Assembly: GCF_009362785.1 (NCBI RefSeq)
Contig: NZ_WHNQ01000001.1
Location: 460,108 to 524,107 of the forward strand
Length of the DNA: 64,000 nucleotides
DNA from: Paraburkholderia atlantica
GTDB lineage: Bacteria; Pseudomonadota; Gammaproteobacteria; Burkholderiales; Burkholderiaceae
Direction: 5' to 3'
This document shows, piece after piece, positions 17,472-27,045 of the stretch (position 1 is its first letter; each line of letters opens with the position of its first letter). The notes beneath the pieces were generated by a model that was not told the DNA's origin, made no database searches, and worked only from the letters and a program-made list of their open reading frames with translations. The position numbers were made by a program, and so were the translations under genes.

Positions 17472-19358
17472 CTAAGCAACAACCCGTGCGGGAATCGCGC
17501 CGCGCAACGCGTTGCACACGAGCAGCGCTTCGGCGTTCAGCACATCCTCCTGCGTCAGCACTTTCTCACCTGCCTGCAGACCCGACGCCCCTTCGAGCAA
17601 CACGCTTCGCATCACGCCAGGAAGCACGCCCGACGCGAGCGGCGGGGTCCACCATCGTCCCGCGAGCTTCACGAACACGTTCGATCTGCCGCCTTCGGTC
17701 AGTTCGCCCCGTTCGTTGAAGAACAGCGTATCGAAGGCGCCGTTCGCCTCGGCTTCGCGCCAGCCGCGGTCGTAGTCGGCGCGGCGCGTGGTCTTGTGGC
17801 GCAGCAGCGGATCGGCGGCTTGGGTCGGCGCGAACTTAGCTTCGGGGCCGAGCAGAACCCCAACGATCGCATCCGCCAACGGCGTAAGCATCGCAGCGGT
17901 GATCTGGGTCACACCGCTTTTGCTCAAAGCAAGCCGCATACGATGCGGCGTCTGTGCCGGCAGCGTGGCGCACCGCGCTGAGATCTCCGCGCGAACGCGC
18001 GCTTCATCGAACTCGAAGCCAAGCGTCGCGGCGCTCGACGACAAGCGCCGCAAATGCCGCTCGACATGCCGCACGCCATCTTCCCGCGTCGCGTACATCG
18101 TTTCAAACAGTTCGAAGCCCGGCTCGGCGCCGGTCAGAAAACGTGCTTTCAATCGACACTCCTCGTGCTCATCGGCGGCCACACTGTCGAGCACTATGCC
18201 CGCGCCGATGCCCATGCTGCCGCGCAGACAGTCCGTGCCGCCCACTTGCGCCGTCGACGAAGTCAATGTCAGCGTGCGGATCGCGACCGACATGCAGAAG
18301 TCGCCGCAATCGTGATCACCGTCCGGCGCATCGAGCCAGCCGATCGCGCCGGTATAAAGTCCGCGCGGCGTGCTTTCCAGTTCGTCGATCAACTGCATCG
18401 TGCGATGCTTCGGCGCACCGGTAATCGATCCGCAGGGAAACAGCGCGCGCAGGATCGCCGCGAACGAGGTGCGGTCGAGCAACGTCGCCTCCACTGTCGA
18501 CGTCATCTGCCACACCGACGCATACGGTTCGACCGTAAAAAGCGCCGGCACGTTGACCGAGCCGATCCGCGCGACCCGCGACAGATCGTTGCGCAACAGA
18601 TCGACGATCATCACGTTCTCCGCGCGGTTCTTCAGATCGGTGGCGAGGAACTCGGCGTTGCCGCGGTCGATGGCAGGATCTTGCGAGCGCGGCGCCGTGC
18701 CCTTCATCGGCCGCGCGCGCAACGTCGGGCCGTGCTTCTCGACGAACAGTTCGGGCGAACACGACAGCACCCATGCATCGTCGGGCAACGCGATCAGCGC
18801 GCCGAACGACACCGGCTGGCGCGCGCGCAAACGCCGATAGAACGCGAGCGGCGAGCCGAACACGTCGAAGCCGAGGCGGTACGTGTAGTTGACCTGATAG
18901 GAATCGCCCGCGCGCAGCGCGGCGTGAATCGCGTCGATCGCCGCGTCGAACTCGGCGCGATCGACGCTCTCGCGCACGTTCGCCGTGCCCGCGACCGACG
19001 GCTCCGGCGCACCGTTGTCCCGCGTCATCAGCCACGCGTCGACCTCGTCGCGCGAAAGCTTCGCACAGCGTTCGAACAATAAAAAACGCAGCGTGGCATT
19101 GCCACGCTGCGTTTCAGTGGACCGGAGCTTGTCGATACCGACGAGCGCACGGCCAAATTCATAGTCGGCCAGCACGACGGCGTGCAGACCGTTGCGGGTA
19201 TCGGCCGCGACGCTGTCGCACACGGCTTCGAGCTGCGCCGCCTCGGTGCAGACCCGCTCGAGCACGAAACCCGTGTACAAGCGGCTCGACGGACGCGCCG
19301 CCGTTGCACCGCAATCGTCAAGCAGCGCGAACACCGCGCCGCGCCTGTCCACCGTCAT
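17472..19358 (-). CDS. pabB: Aminodeoxychorismate synthase PabB fused to aminodeoxychorismate lyase PabC
   Basis: This bifunctional protein (628 aa) should convert chorismate to 4-amino-4-deoxychorismate and then release p-aminobenzoate for folate. The N-terminal two-thirds is a chorismate-binding domain with ARPMKGTAPR, LKNRAENVMIVDLLRNDLSR and GSITGAPKHRTMQLIDELE. From about residue 415 it is a class IV PLP aminotransferase-like PabC domain: FELFETM, the LRHKTTRRADYDRG lysine, FFNERGELTEGGRSNVFV and VLPGVMR. Expected partner PabA (glutaminase) is not in the window. The gene begins 18 bp after dnaJ on the same strand. ATG 19358 is chosen; a TTG four codons upstream is possible. Confidence 0.93.
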   Translation of the reverse strand: MTVDRRGAVFALLDDCGATAARPSSRLYTGFVLERVCTEAAQLEAVCDSVAADTRNGLHAVVLADYEFGRALVGIDKLRSTETQRGNATLRFLLFERCAKLSRDEVDAWLMTRDNGAPEPSVAGTANVRESVDRAEFDAAIDAIHAALRAGDSYQVNYTYRLGFDVFGSPLAFYRRLRARQPVSFGALIALPDDAWVLSCSPELFVEKHGPTLRARPMKGTAPRSQDPAIDRGNAEFLATDLKNRAENVMIVDLLRNDLSRVARIGSVNVPALFTVEPYASVWQMTSTVEATLLDRTSFAAILRALFPCGSITGAPKHRTMQLIDELESTPRGLYTGAIGWLDAPDGDHDCGDFCMSVAIRTLTLTSSTAQVGGTDCLRGSMGIGAGIVLDSVAADEHEECRLKARFLTGAEPGFELFETMYATREDGVRHVERHLRRLSSSAATLGFEFDEARVRAEISARCATLPAQTPHRMRLALSKSGVTQITAAMLTPLADAIVGVLLGPEAKFAPTQAADPLLRHKTTRRADYDRGWREAEANGAFDTLFFNERGELTEGGRSNVFVKLAGRWWTPPLASGVLPGVMRSVLLEGASGLQAGEKVLTQEDVLNAEALLVCNALRGAIPARVVA

Positions 19359-19376
19359 GCTGACCGCCAAATCAGA

Positions 19377-20516
19377 TCAATCGAAAAAGCTCTTCACCCG
19401 ATCGAACCAGCTCTTGCTTTGCGGACTATGCCGCGCACCGCCTTCCACGAGCGCCTTTTCGAACTGCTTGAGCAGATCGCGCTGCGCTTCGGTGAGCTTG
19501 ACCGGCGTTTCGACCTGCACATGCACGTACAGATCACCGGCGATGCTCGAACGCAGTCCCTTGATGCCCTTGCCGCGCAAGCGGAACGTCTTGCCCGACT
19601 GTGTGCCTTCCGGCACGGTGAAGGTCGCGCGACCGGCGAGCGTCGGCACTTCGATATCGCCGCCAAGCGCCGCGGTGGTGAACGGGATCGGCATCTGGCA
19701 ATGCAGATCGTCGCCGTCACGCTCGAACACCGAGTGCTGCTTGATATGAATCTCGACGTACAGATCGCCCGACGGACCGCCGTTGATGCCCGGCTCGCCG
19801 TTGCCGGCCGAGCGGATACGCATGCCGTCGTCGATACCGGCCGGGATCTTCACTTCGAGCGTCTTGGTTTCCTTCACCTTGCCCGCGCCGTGGCAGTGAT
19901 TGCACGGATCGGGGATGTAGGTGCCGCTGCCGTGGCACTTCGGGCAAGTCTGCTGGATGCTGAAGAAGCCCTGCGACATGCGCACCGAACCCGAGCCGCT
20001 ACAGGTCGGGCAGGTTTCCGGCTTGGTGCCCGGCTTCGCGCCCGAGCCATGGCAGACTTCGCACGAAACCCAGCTCGGCACGCGGATCTGCGTGTCATAG
20101 CCGTGCGCGGCCTGCTCGAGCGTGATTTCCATGCTGTAGCGCAGATCGGCGCCGCGATACACCTGCGGGCCCGCGCGACCGCCTCCGCGTGCGCCGGCGC
20201 CGGCCGCCTGGCCGAAGATGTCGCCGAAGATGTCGCCGAATGCGTCGGCAAAGCCGCCGAAACCTTGCGCACCGGCCCCGCCCATGTTCGGATCGACGCC
20301 CGCGTGACCGTACTGATCGTACGCGGCGCGCTTTTGCGAATCCGACAGCATTTCATAGGCTTCCTTCACCTCCTTGAAATGCTCTTCCGCATCCTTGTTG
20401 CCCGGATTGCGGTCGGGGTGGTGCTTCATCGCGAGCTTGCGATAAGCCTTCTTGATTTCGTCGTCGCTCGCGTTCTTTGCGACGCCCAGAACCTCGTAGT
20501 AATCCCGTTTCGCCAT
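19377..20516 (-). CDS. dnaJ: Chaperone protein DnaJ
   Basis: DnaJ delivers unfolded clients to DnaK and stimulates its ATPase. The 379-residue type I J-protein has a J domain with HPD at residues 33-35. A Gly/Phe-rich region follows (about 75-125), then four CxxCxGxG zinc-binding repeats ([36 protein letters not shown]) and the two-lobed C-terminal substrate domain. It lies 268 bp downstream of dnaK on the same strand. Confidence 0.98.
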   Translation of the reverse strand: MAKRDYYEVLGVAKNASDDEIKKAYRKLAMKHHPDRNPGNKDAEEHFKEVKEAYEMLSDSQKRAAYDQYGHAGVDPNMGGAGAQGFGGFADAFGDIFGDIFGQAAGAGARGGGRAGPQVYRGADLRYSMEITLEQAAHGYDTQIRVPSWVSCEVCHGSGAKPGTKPETCPTCSGSGSVRMSQGFFSIQQTCPKCHGSGTYIPDPCNHCHGAGKVKETKTLEVKIPAGIDDGMRIRSAGNGEPGINGGPSGDLYVEIHIKQHSVFERDGDDLHCQMPIPFTTAALGGDIEVPTLAGRATFTVPEGTQSGKTFRLRGKGIKGLRSSIAGDLYVHVQVETPVKLTEAQRDLLKQFEKALVEGGARHSPQSKSWFDRVKSFFD

Positions 20517-20656
20517 ATCGGTTCAACGCCGCCGCGCAAAGCGACGCGGTAGCTCCTTGTGAATGCTGTGGAGTCTCACGACTCGTCCGGCCGCTGTCTG
20601 CGCCGCGCCAGGGCACGGTTCAAAACAACGCCCTCCATAAAACGAACGTGCCCGGA

Positions 20657-20719
20657 GAGCCCAAAAGGCTCGCCAGGCGCGAAAAACCGCTCTTGCACTC
20701 AAGGCGCCCCAAGGGCGCC
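20657..20719 (-). repeat. Two hairpins in the dnaK-dnaJ intercistronic gap
   Basis: Two perfect inverted repeats lie in the 268-bp gap: GAGCC/GGCTC (20657-20671) and GGCGCCC/GGGCGCC around CAA (20703-20719). Neither has a T-tract on the minus strand. They could be processing or stability elements that reduce dnaJ output relative to dnaK. Confidence 0.45.
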
Positions 20720-20784
20720 GATCTCGTGCAGCCGGGCCGCGCACATCGCTGTACACGGCTTTACGGTCGGATGCCGACCTGGCT

Positions 20785-22734
20785 TTAGTCCTTCTTCACT
20801 TCCTTGAACTCAGCGTCGACCACGTCGTCGGCCTGCTGGCTCGCGCCCGCCGATGCACCGGCACCGCCCGCCGCGCCCGCTGCCGCTTCGGCACCTTGCG
20901 CAGCCTGCATGTCGGCGTACATCTTCTCGCCCATCTTCTGCGAGGCCGTGGCCACTGCTTCGATCTTCGCTTCGATCGCAGCCTTGTCGCTCGAGCCGCT
21001 CTTCAGCGTGTCCTCGAGTTCCTTCAACGCGGCTTCGATCTTGTCCTTCTCGCCCGCTTCGAGCTTGTCGCCGTACTCGGTCAGCGCCTTCTTCGTGCTG
21101 TGGACCAGTGCGTCACCCTGGTTGCGGGCGTCGGCCAGCTCACGCAGCTTGTGATCTTCTTCCGCGTTCGCTTCGGCGTCCTTCACCATCTTCTCGATTT
21201 CGGCTTCGGACAGACCCGAGTTCGCCTTGATCGTGATGCGGTTTTCCTTGCCGGTCGCCTTGTCCTTCGCGCCGACGTGGAGAATGCCGTTCGCGTCGAT
21301 GTCGAAGCTCACTTCGATCTGCGGCACGCCGCGCGGTGCCGGCGGAATGCCTTCGAGGTTGAACTCGCCGAGCAGCTTGTTGCCCGCTGCCATTTCGCGT
21401 TCGCCCTGGAACACCTTGATCGTCACGGCGCTCTGGTTGTCGTCAGCCGTCGAGTAGACCTGTGCGTGCTTGGTCGGGATCGTGGTGTTCTTGTTGATCA
21501 TCTTCGTCATCACGCCGCCGAGCGTTTCGATGCCGAGCGACAGCGGGGTCACGTCGAGCAGCAGCACGTCCTTGCGGTCGCCCGACAGAACCTGGCCCTG
21601 GATCGCGGCACCAACGGCCACGGCTTCGTCCGGGTTCACGTCACGGCGCGGGTCCTTGCCGAAGAACTCCTTCACCTTTTCCTGCACCTTCGGCATACGG
21701 GTCATACCGCCGACCAGGATCACGTCGTCGATTTCGCCGACCTTCACGCCTGCGTCCTTGATGGCCACGCGGCACGGCTCGATGGTGCGTTCGATCAGTT
21801 CTTCAACCAGCGCTTCCAACTTCGCACGCGTAATTTTCAGGTTCAAGTGCTTCGGACCCGACGCGTCGGCCGTGATGTACGGCAGGTTGATTTCGGTCTG
21901 CTGGCTCGACGACAGCTCGATCTTGGCCTTTTCAGCCGATTCCTTCAGGCGCTGCAGCGCGAGCACGTCTTTCGACAGATCGACGCCCTGTTCCTTCTTG
22001 AACTCGCCGATGATGTAGTCGATGATGCGCTGGTCGAAGTCTTCACCGCCGAGGAACGTATCGCCGTTCGTGGACAGCACTTCGAACTGCATTTCACCGT
22101 CGACGTCCGCGATTTCGATGATCGAGATGTCGAACGTGCCGCCGCCGAGGTCGAACACGGCGATCTTGCGGTCGCCCTTTTCAGCCTTGTCCAGGCCGAA
22201 TGCCAATGCGGCTGCGGTCGGTTCGTTGATGATCCGCTTCACTTCCAGACCGGCGATGCGGCCTGCATCTTTGGTGGCCTGACGCTGGCTGTCGTTGAAG
22301 TACGCCGGCACCGTGATCACGGCTTCCGTGACGGTCTCGCCGAGGTAGTCCTCAGCGGTCTTCTTCATCTTGCGCAGCACTTCGGCGGAAATTTGCGGCG
22401 GCGCGAGCTTCTGGTCGCGCACTTCGATCCATGCGTCGCCGTTGTCGGCCTTGATGATCTTGTAGGGCATCAGGCCGATGTCCTTCTGCACTTCCTTCTC
22501 TTCGAAGCGACGGCCGATCAGGCGCTTGACCGCGAACAGCGTGTTCTTCGGGTTCGTGACCGACTGACGCTTGGCCGGCGCGCCGACCAGGATCTCGCTG
22601 TCTTCCATGTAAGCGATGATCGACGGCGTGGTGCGCGCGCCTTCCGAGTTCTCGATGACCTTGACCGAGTTGCCTTCCATGATCGCCACGCACGAGTTGG
22701 TCGTGCCGAGGTCGATGCCGATGATTTTGCCCAT
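20785..22734 (-). CDS. dnaK: Chaperone protein DnaK (Hsp70)
   Basis: DnaK is the ATP-dependent Hsp70 chaperone. The 649-residue product starts [17 protein letters not shown] and carries the phosphate-2 motif [13 protein letters not shown], the [11 protein letters not shown] segment, the [14 protein letters not shown] linker region, and a C-terminal tail ending in [17 protein letters not shown] 22734 is set by homology to the fixed N-terminus and by AGGAGA 8 bp upstream. It lies between grpE and dnaJ on the same strand and has its own promoter candidate at 22829-22856. Confidence 0.99.
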   Translation of the reverse strand: MGKIIGIDLGTTNSCVAIMEGNSVKVIENSEGARTTPSIIAYMEDSEILVGAPAKRQSVTNPKNTLFAVKRLIGRRFEEKEVQKDIGLMPYKIIKADNGDAWIEVRDQKLAPPQISAEVLRKMKKTAEDYLGETVTEAVITVPAYFNDSQRQATKDAGRIAGLEVKRIINEPTAAALAFGLDKAEKGDRKIAVFDLGGGTFDISIIEIADVDGEMQFEVLSTNGDTFLGGEDFDQRIIDYIIGEFKKEQGVDLSKDVLALQRLKESAEKAKIELSSSQQTEINLPYITADASGPKHLNLKITRAKLEALVEELIERTIEPCRVAIKDAGVKVGEIDDVILVGGMTRMPKVQEKVKEFFGKDPRRDVNPDEAVAVGAAIQGQVLSGDRKDVLLLDVTPLSLGIETLGGVMTKMINKNTTIPTKHAQVYSTADDNQSAVTIKVFQGEREMAAGNKLLGEFNLEGIPPAPRGVPQIEVSFDIDANGILHVGAKDKATGKENRITIKANSGLSEAEIEKMVKDAEANAEEDHKLRELADARNQGDALVHSTKKALTEYGDKLEAGEKDKIEAALKELEDTLKSGSSDKAAIEAKIEAVATASQKMGEKMYADMQAAQGAEAAAGAAGGAGASAGASQQADDVVDAEFKEVKKD

Positions 22735-22821
22735 TTTTACAAATCTCCTGACTTTGATCGCTGCGGAAAGCGCCCGGTTGGCCCATCTGGCGGCGGGACG
22801 ATCCGCTCTCAATTCCTACCT

Positions 22822-22838
22822 GCACTCAAAATAAGTGC
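22822..22838 (-). repeat. GCACT-N7-AGTGC inverted repeat over the dnaK -10 region
   Basis: GCACT (22822-22826) and AGTGC (22834-22838) flank seven AT-rich bases that include the predicted -10. The arms equal the core of the CIRCE operator bound by HrcA, but CIRCE has 11 bases between these arms. It may be a degenerate operator or coincidence. Confidence 0.4.
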
Positions 22839-22856
22839 GGCCACATCGTTTTCAAG
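22829..22856 (-). promoter_or_regulatory. Promoter candidate for dnaK (sigma70 and/or sigma32)
   Basis: On the minus strand CTTGAAA (22850-22856) is a perfect sigma32 -35. Thirteen bases later ACTTATTT (22829-22836) matches the sigma32 -10 only partly. The same DNA gives TTGAAA-N16-TATTTT for sigma70. It lies about 95 bp before the dnaK ATG. Confidence 0.6.
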
Positions 22857-23066
22857 ACCTCTATTGCGATGCGGTCTTTAATTTTTTTCAATCACGGGGC
22901 GGGCTCGCGAATCCTTGCTTGGAGCCCGCTCCGTCAACTTGCACGGCGCCCCCGGCGTGGTTCGCCGGAAGTGCCTGAATCGACTGAATGTTTTGCGGCG
23001 CGGGGCGCGGCGAAGCGACGAGCTACACGCCTCCGGCGCAAACGTTCGCGGTGCGCGTCGACGTGC

Positions 23067-23654
23067 TTACTTCGGCGCGGCGACGGTCACGAGCGCGGGA
23101 CGCAGCACGCGATCCGCGATCACGAAGCCCTTTTGCAGCACCGCGACGACGGTGTTCGGCTCCTGGTCGGCCGGCACCATCGAAATGGCCTGATGGCGAT
23201 GCGGGTCGAACTTCTCGCCGACCGGATTGATGGCCACGACGCGGCCCTTCTCGAGCGCGCCGCTCAACTGGCGCAGCGTGAGTTCGACGCCTTCGCGGAC
23301 CTTCTGCAGGTCGTCGGACGAATGGGCGACGGCCGCCTCGAGACTGTCGACCACCGGCAGCAGATGCTCGGCGAAGTTTTCGATCGCAAACTTGTGCGCC
23401 TTGGCGACGTCTTCCTGAGCGCGACGGCGCACGTTTTCGGTTTCGGCCTTCGCGCGCAGGAAGTCTTCCTGCAACTCGGCGATCTTCGCCTGAGCGTCGG
23501 CCAGCGCCTGCTCAGCGGCTGCCTGGGCGGATTCAGTGGTGGCGCCGGTGTCCTGCTGTTGAGTAGCGGCCCCGGCCGCCTCGGCGGCCTGGCGCGCGGC
23601 TTCGTCGGCGGGCGTGGGATTCTGGCTCGTCGGGTTCTCTTGCGTGTTTTCCAT
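23067..23654 (-). CDS. grpE: Nucleotide exchange factor GrpE
   Basis: GrpE releases ADP from DnaK. The 195-residue protein has an acidic, Gln/Ala-rich N-terminal segment, a long heptad-patterned helix ([21 protein letters not shown] and following) that forms the dimer stalk, and a C-terminal beta-wing domain with the [15 protein letters not shown] signature and a [26 protein letters not shown] end. ATG 23654 is chosen by homology; upstream in-frame codons would extend into the promoter. A near-consensus sigma32 promoter lies about 120 bp upstream. Confidence 0.96.
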   Translation of the reverse strand: MENTQENPTSQNPTPADEAARQAAEAAGAATQQQDTGATTESAQAAAEQALADAQAKIAELQEDFLRAKAETENVRRRAQEDVAKAHKFAIENFAEHLLPVVDSLEAAVAHSSDDLQKVREGVELTLRQLSGALEKGRVVAINPVGEKFDPHRHQAISMVPADQEPNTVVAVLQKGFVIADRVLRPALVTVAAPK

Positions 23655-24017
23655 GTCGCTGAAAGTCGTTAAAAAGTAAAAGCAAAGACGGAAAAAGCCG
23701 TTCCGACACAGTACGATTCGTGCTTTGCAAAATCGCGACACGTGTCTTCGCGCCGATCCGCCAGACCGGACCCCAGTTGGGGTCTGAAATAGCCGTTTCA
23801 AGCGGCTCCGAGGTTTTTTCGCACCAGCGTCGTGCAGGCGAAATGCGCCGTAACAAGCATTCACGTGGCGCAATCAGATAGGGATTGAGTGCAGCCCGCA
23901 ACTGACCTATTCTCCAGTCATGGAGCGGCAACGCACGTTAACCCTAATTTGACGTAAGCCTTACCGACACCTGACAGTCGTTCCGATAGCCCGTTTCAGC
24001 CCATCGAGGGGAGTACC
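23655..24017. other. Region between grpE and the divergent 53-aa ORF
   Basis: This 363-bp stretch carries the grpE heat-shock promoter. The ribosome binding site of the small ORF at 24018 is at its right edge. No other gene is supported. Confidence 0.6.
23775..23802 (-). promoter_or_regulatory. Heat-shock (sigma32) promoter of grpE
   Basis: On the minus strand CTTGAAA (23796-23802) is followed after exactly 13 bp by CCCCAACT (23775-23782), close to the sigma32 consensus CTTGAAA-N13/14-CCCCATNT. The -10 lies inside the 7-bp-arm palindrome GACCCCA/TGGGGTC (23769-23784). It lies about 120 bp before the grpE ATG. Confidence 0.85.
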
Positions 24018-24179
24018 GTGAAACTGACCGTTGCAATCGGGGTGGTCGCACTGGTACTGATCGCGGGCACCACGACAATCTGCATGTCCGGCGCGGTCAA
24101 CGACCACACCACCGAGTACGGTGGCGCACATGCCACGGTCGAGCAGTTTTTTAGTTCCCACCCGAAAATCTGTCGATAG
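24018..24179 (+). CDS. Small hypothetical protein, 53 aa, with N-terminal signal/membrane segment
   Basis: This short frame begins with GTG at 24018 preceded by the purine-rich GAGGGGAG, an excellent ribosome binding site at 5-7 bp spacing. It encodes a hydrophobic N-terminus (KLTVAIGVVALVLIAGTTT) typical of a signal peptide or single membrane helix, then a short polar tail containing two Cys in total (CMSGAV and KICR). It is not recognised. Its last 29 bp overlap the 3' end of hslR, which runs the opposite way. The case rests on the ribosome binding site plus signal-like sequence, and no homology is claimed. Confidence 0.65.
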   Translation: MKLTVAIGVVALVLIAGTTTICMSGAVNDHTTEYGGAHATVEQFFSSHPKICR

Positions 24180-24558
24180 TGCGCCGGTCGCGTTTGGTCG
24201 GTCGCCCGTGCAGCGCGGCGGCCGGCTCGTGATACACCTTGCGACGTTCCTGCTCGGCCTGCCGCTTCTCCTTGCTCTGCGCGGTTTCAACGTAAAGCGT
24301 CTGCGCCACGCTCGCCGGGCCGCGCACGTCGCACACACCCAGCACTTCCACCTGCCACACGTAACGCTCGATCTCGATTTCGACCAGATCGCCGACACGC
24401 ACGTCCTTGGCCGGCTTCACGGCCGCGCCGCCGATCCGCACCCGTCCCTTGTCGACCGCATCCGCGGCCAGCGAACGCGTCTTGAAGAAGCGCGCGGCCC
24501 ACAGCCATTTGTCGATGCGCAGTTTCGCGCCCGGTTCGGTTGAAATACGGTAGTTCAT
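24151..24558 (-). CDS. hslR: Heat-shock protein 15, S4-domain RNA-binding protein HslR
   Basis: HslR (Hsp15) binds 50S subunits carrying nascent chains and helps recycle stalled complexes. The 135-residue protein has an S4 RNA-binding domain at the N-terminus (LRIDKWLWAARFFKTRSLAADAVDKGRVRIGG, VRVGDLVEI) and a basic C-terminal tail with KEKRQAEQERRKVYHEP and RPTKRDRR. ATG 24558 is preferred. A TTG at 24570 would overlap the hemH stop (TTGA) but leaves too little room for the AGGAG motif. It is probably cotranscribed with hemH. Confidence 0.92.
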   Translation of the reverse strand: MNYRISTEPGAKLRIDKWLWAARFFKTRSLAADAVDKGRVRIGGAAVKPAKDVRVGDLVEIEIERYVWQVEVLGVCDVRGPASVAQTLYVETAQSKEKRQAEQERRKVYHEPAAALHGRPTKRDRRTIDRFSGGN

Positions 24559-24566
24559 CTGCGTAT

Positions 24567-25637
24567 TCAAGCTCCTGTCGTGTGCGGCACCGGCACCGCC
24601 TGCACCGGCCAGCCCTGCAGATGCTGCGCGACGATTTCGCCGAGCGCGGCAACCCAGGGCTGCGACGCGTTCAGACAGGCGATCCGGTGAAACTCCTTGC
24701 CACCCGCCTGCAGAAATTCGTCGCGCACTTCCATGCCGATTTCCTCGATCGTTTCAAGGCAGTCGGCGGTGAAACCCGGACAAAACACGTCAGCACGCCG
24801 CACGCCTGCCGCGCCGAGTTCCTTCAACGTCGGCGCTGTATAGGGCTGCAGCCATTCGGCCTTGCCAAAGCGCGACTGGAACGTGATGCGGCATTCGACC
24901 GGCGTCAATTCGAGCGCCTGCATCAGCAGCGCGCCGGTCTGCTGGCATTGCTCGTGATATGGGTCGCCGAGGTCGAGTGTGCGCTTGGGAACGCCGTGGA
25001 AACTCAGCACGAGCTTGTCGCCCGCCGCGAAATCGGGGCGGCCGTGCAGATGCCAGTGGTGACGCACCTGAGCGGCGAGCGCCGCGATATACGCCGGGTG
25101 ATCGGCGTACTGGCGCACCGTGCGGATTTCCGGCTGGTTGCGCATGCGCTTGAGCGCGGAAAAGGCTTCGTCGAACGCGGTCGCGGTGGTCGACGCCGAA
25201 TACTGCGGATACATCGGCATCAGCAGCACGCGCTCGGCGCCCGCGAGCTTCAGCTGGTTCAGCATCGCCGGAATCCCGGGCGTGCCGTAGCGCATCGCGT
25301 AGTCGACCAGCACCGTGTAGTCGTTGACTTGCAGCAGATGGCGCAAGCCCTCGACCTGCTTTTCGGTATGGACGCGCAGCGGCGAGCCCTCGGGCATCCA
25401 CACCGCCGCGTACTTCTTGGCGGAGCTGCGGCCGCGAAACGGCAGGATCAGCAGACGCAGAATCAGCTGCCACAGCAGCGCGGGAATTTCGACCACGCGA
25501 GGATCGGAGAGGAACTGCGCGAGATAGCGGCGCACCGCGCGCGGCGTCGGCGCGTCGGGCGTGCCGAGATTGATCAGCAACACGGCGACGCGATGCGACG
25601 TGGCGTTCTGTGAGGGCCGCTCGAGGTCGAAGCGCAT
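24567..25637 (-). CDS. hemH: Ferrochelatase HemH
   Basis: HemH inserts ferrous iron into protoporphyrin IX, the last step of heme synthesis. The 356-residue protein shows [15 protein letters not shown], the [24 protein letters not shown] segment, [22 protein letters not shown], the catalytic-histidine motif [12 protein letters not shown] and the [16 protein letters not shown] motif with the acidic pair. It has no C-terminal membrane anchor, as is usual in proteobacteria. A perfect TATAAT -10 lies about 50 bp upstream. It is followed directly by hslR. Confidence 0.97.
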   Translation of the reverse strand: MRFDLERPSQNATSHRVAVLLINLGTPDAPTPRAVRRYLAQFLSDPRVVEIPALLWQLILRLLILPFRGRSSAKKYAAVWMPEGSPLRVHTEKQVEGLRHLLQVNDYTVLVDYAMRYGTPGIPAMLNQLKLAGAERVLLMPMYPQYSASTTATAFDEAFSALKRMRNQPEIRTVRQYADHPAYIAALAAQVRHHWHLHGRPDFAAGDKLVLSFHGVPKRTLDLGDPYHEQCQQTGALLMQALELTPVECRITFQSRFGKAEWLQPYTAPTLKELGAAGVRRADVFCPGFTADCLETIEEIGMEVRDEFLQAGGKEFHRIACLNASQPWVAALGEIVAQHLQGWPVQAVPVPHTTGA

Positions 25638-25687
25638 AGGCAGCAGAGATCACCGCTTCAAGCGGCGAGTCGATTCAATGGAGATTC

Positions 25688-25693
25688 ATTATA
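25688..25693 (-). promoter_or_regulatory. TATAAT -10 element upstream of hemH
   Basis: On the minus strand TATAAT (25688-25693) lies about 50 bp before the hemH ATG. No clear -35 is seen at 16-18 bp, where the DNA forms part of a GC-rich inverted repeat downstream of hrcA. Confidence 0.5.
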
Positions 25694-25815
25694 GCGGCGC
25701 GGGTTCGGCCCGGCGCCGCCGGACCCTGGCCATTCGGACGATTGGCAGACGCCACCCGTTCGCGCATCATGGCCGGCACGGCTGCGATGACGGCAGCGCC
25801 GCGCAACGCGAGGGA

Positions 25816-26835
25816 CTACTGCTGGCTGAGTGTCATGGACAACAGCCGCGCGGTGATGTCCACGATCGGAATCACGCGGTTGTAGGCCATGCGGGTCGGT
25901 CCGATCACGCCGAGCGTGCCGACGATCTTGCCGTTGACCTCGTACGGCGCGGTGACGACGCTCATTTCCTCGATTGGCACCAGAGTCGATTCGCCGCCAA
26001 TGAAAATTTGCACGCCCGCCGCGTGACTCGACACGTCGAGCAACTGAAGGAGGCTGGTCTTCTGGTCGAACACATCGAAAAGCTTGCGCAGCCGCGCCAT
26101 GTCCGACGAAAGATCGGCGACTTCGAGCAGATTGCGCTCGCCCGAGATCAGCACGGTCTCGCCGGTGTCGGATTCGTCGGTGCTCGCGGTGACGGCCGCG
26201 TGCATCAGCGAGGTCATGTCGCCACGCAGCTCGTCGATTTCCTCGCGCAGGCGGCGGCGCACTTCGTCGAACGAGAGGCCCGCGAAATGCGCGTTGATGT
26301 AATTGGAGGCTTCCACCAGCTGCGAAGGCGAAAAGTCGCGCTGGGTGGCGAGAATACGGTTCTGCACGTCGCCTTCTGGCGTCACGATGATCAGCAGAAT
26401 GCGCTTGTCGGACAGGCGCATGAATTCGATCTGCTTGAATACGTGGCTGCGGCGCGGTGTGAGCACCACACCGGCGAACTGCGACAGGTTGGACAGCACG
26501 CTCGCCGCCGCGGCGACGATTTTCTGCGGCTCGCCCACCTGCAGCGTGGTCTTGACGGCGCGCATCACCGCTTCTTCGTCGGCGGCGGACTCGACCGTCA
26601 ACATCGTGTCGACGAACAGACGGTAGCCGCGTGGCGTCGGAATGCGCCCTGCCGACGTATGCGGACTGATCACGAGCCCCAGATCCTCGAGGTCCGACAT
26701 CACGTTGCGGATCGTGGCCGGGCTCAGTTCGAGGCCCGAGTAACGTGACAGCGTGCGCGAGCCGACCGGCTGACCTTCGGCGATGTAGCGCTCAATCAGC
26801 GTTTTGAGGAGGGTTTGTGCGCGAGGATCTAGCAT
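25816..26835 (-). CDS. hrcA: Heat-inducible transcription repressor HrcA
   Basis: HrcA represses class I heat-shock genes by binding CIRCE operators, with GroE as thermosensor. The 339-residue protein begins [30 protein letters not shown], a winged-helix domain with [18 protein letters not shown], followed by [16 protein letters not shown] and the GAF-like dimerisation domain. Start at 26835 is set by the conserved N-terminus. I found no intact CIRCE element in the window, so its target (probably groES) lies elsewhere. It is divergent from nadK, an arrangement typical of betaproteobacteria. Confidence 0.96.
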   Translation of the reverse strand: MLDPRAQTLLKTLIERYIAEGQPVGSRTLSRYSGLELSPATIRNVMSDLEDLGLVISPHTSAGRIPTPRGYRLFVDTMLTVESAADEEAVMRAVKTTLQVGEPQKIVAAAASVLSNLSQFAGVVLTPRRSHVFKQIEFMRLSDKRILLIIVTPEGDVQNRILATQRDFSPSQLVEASNYINAHFAGLSFDEVRRRLREEIDELRGDMTSLMHAAVTASTDESDTGETVLISGERNLLEVADLSSDMARLRKLFDVFDQKTSLLQLLDVSSHAAGVQIFIGGESTLVPIEEMSVVTAPYEVNGKIVGTLGVIGPTRMAYNRVIPIVDITARLLSMTLSQQ

Positions 26836-27045
26836 GACGAAAAATTTTAGCTCAATGGCATCGCAGCCGCGAGCGCCCGCGGCGCCCGCTCCCAGCGAAT
26901 GCGCCACCGTCAGCGGGCTCGCATGTCATCGGGTCTTCACCATTCTAACGATAATCGCGACATACGCAGACGCCCCGCGTGCGCCGGCCCGCTACCGGGT
27001 TGGCCTGCGGTTCTTTTCAGGCCCTACCTATGGTGTAATGCCGGC

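Larger units (their letters stand above)
22735..23066. other. grpE-dnaK intergenic region
   Basis: This 332-bp gap holds the dnaK ribosome binding site and the promoter candidate described separately. Beyond these I see no convincing open frame or RNA gene. Confidence 0.6.

Noticed and set aside
22822..22838. Reading the GCACT/AGTGC repeat as a true CIRCE element
   Set aside because: Spacing between the arms is 7 rather than 11 bases and flanking TTA/TAA bases are missing, so I kept it only as a weak CIRCE-like repeat.
20896..22881. 660-codon open frame opposite dnaK
   Set aside because: dnaK is unmistakable on the minus strand. The antisense frame is a known artefact of its codon pattern.
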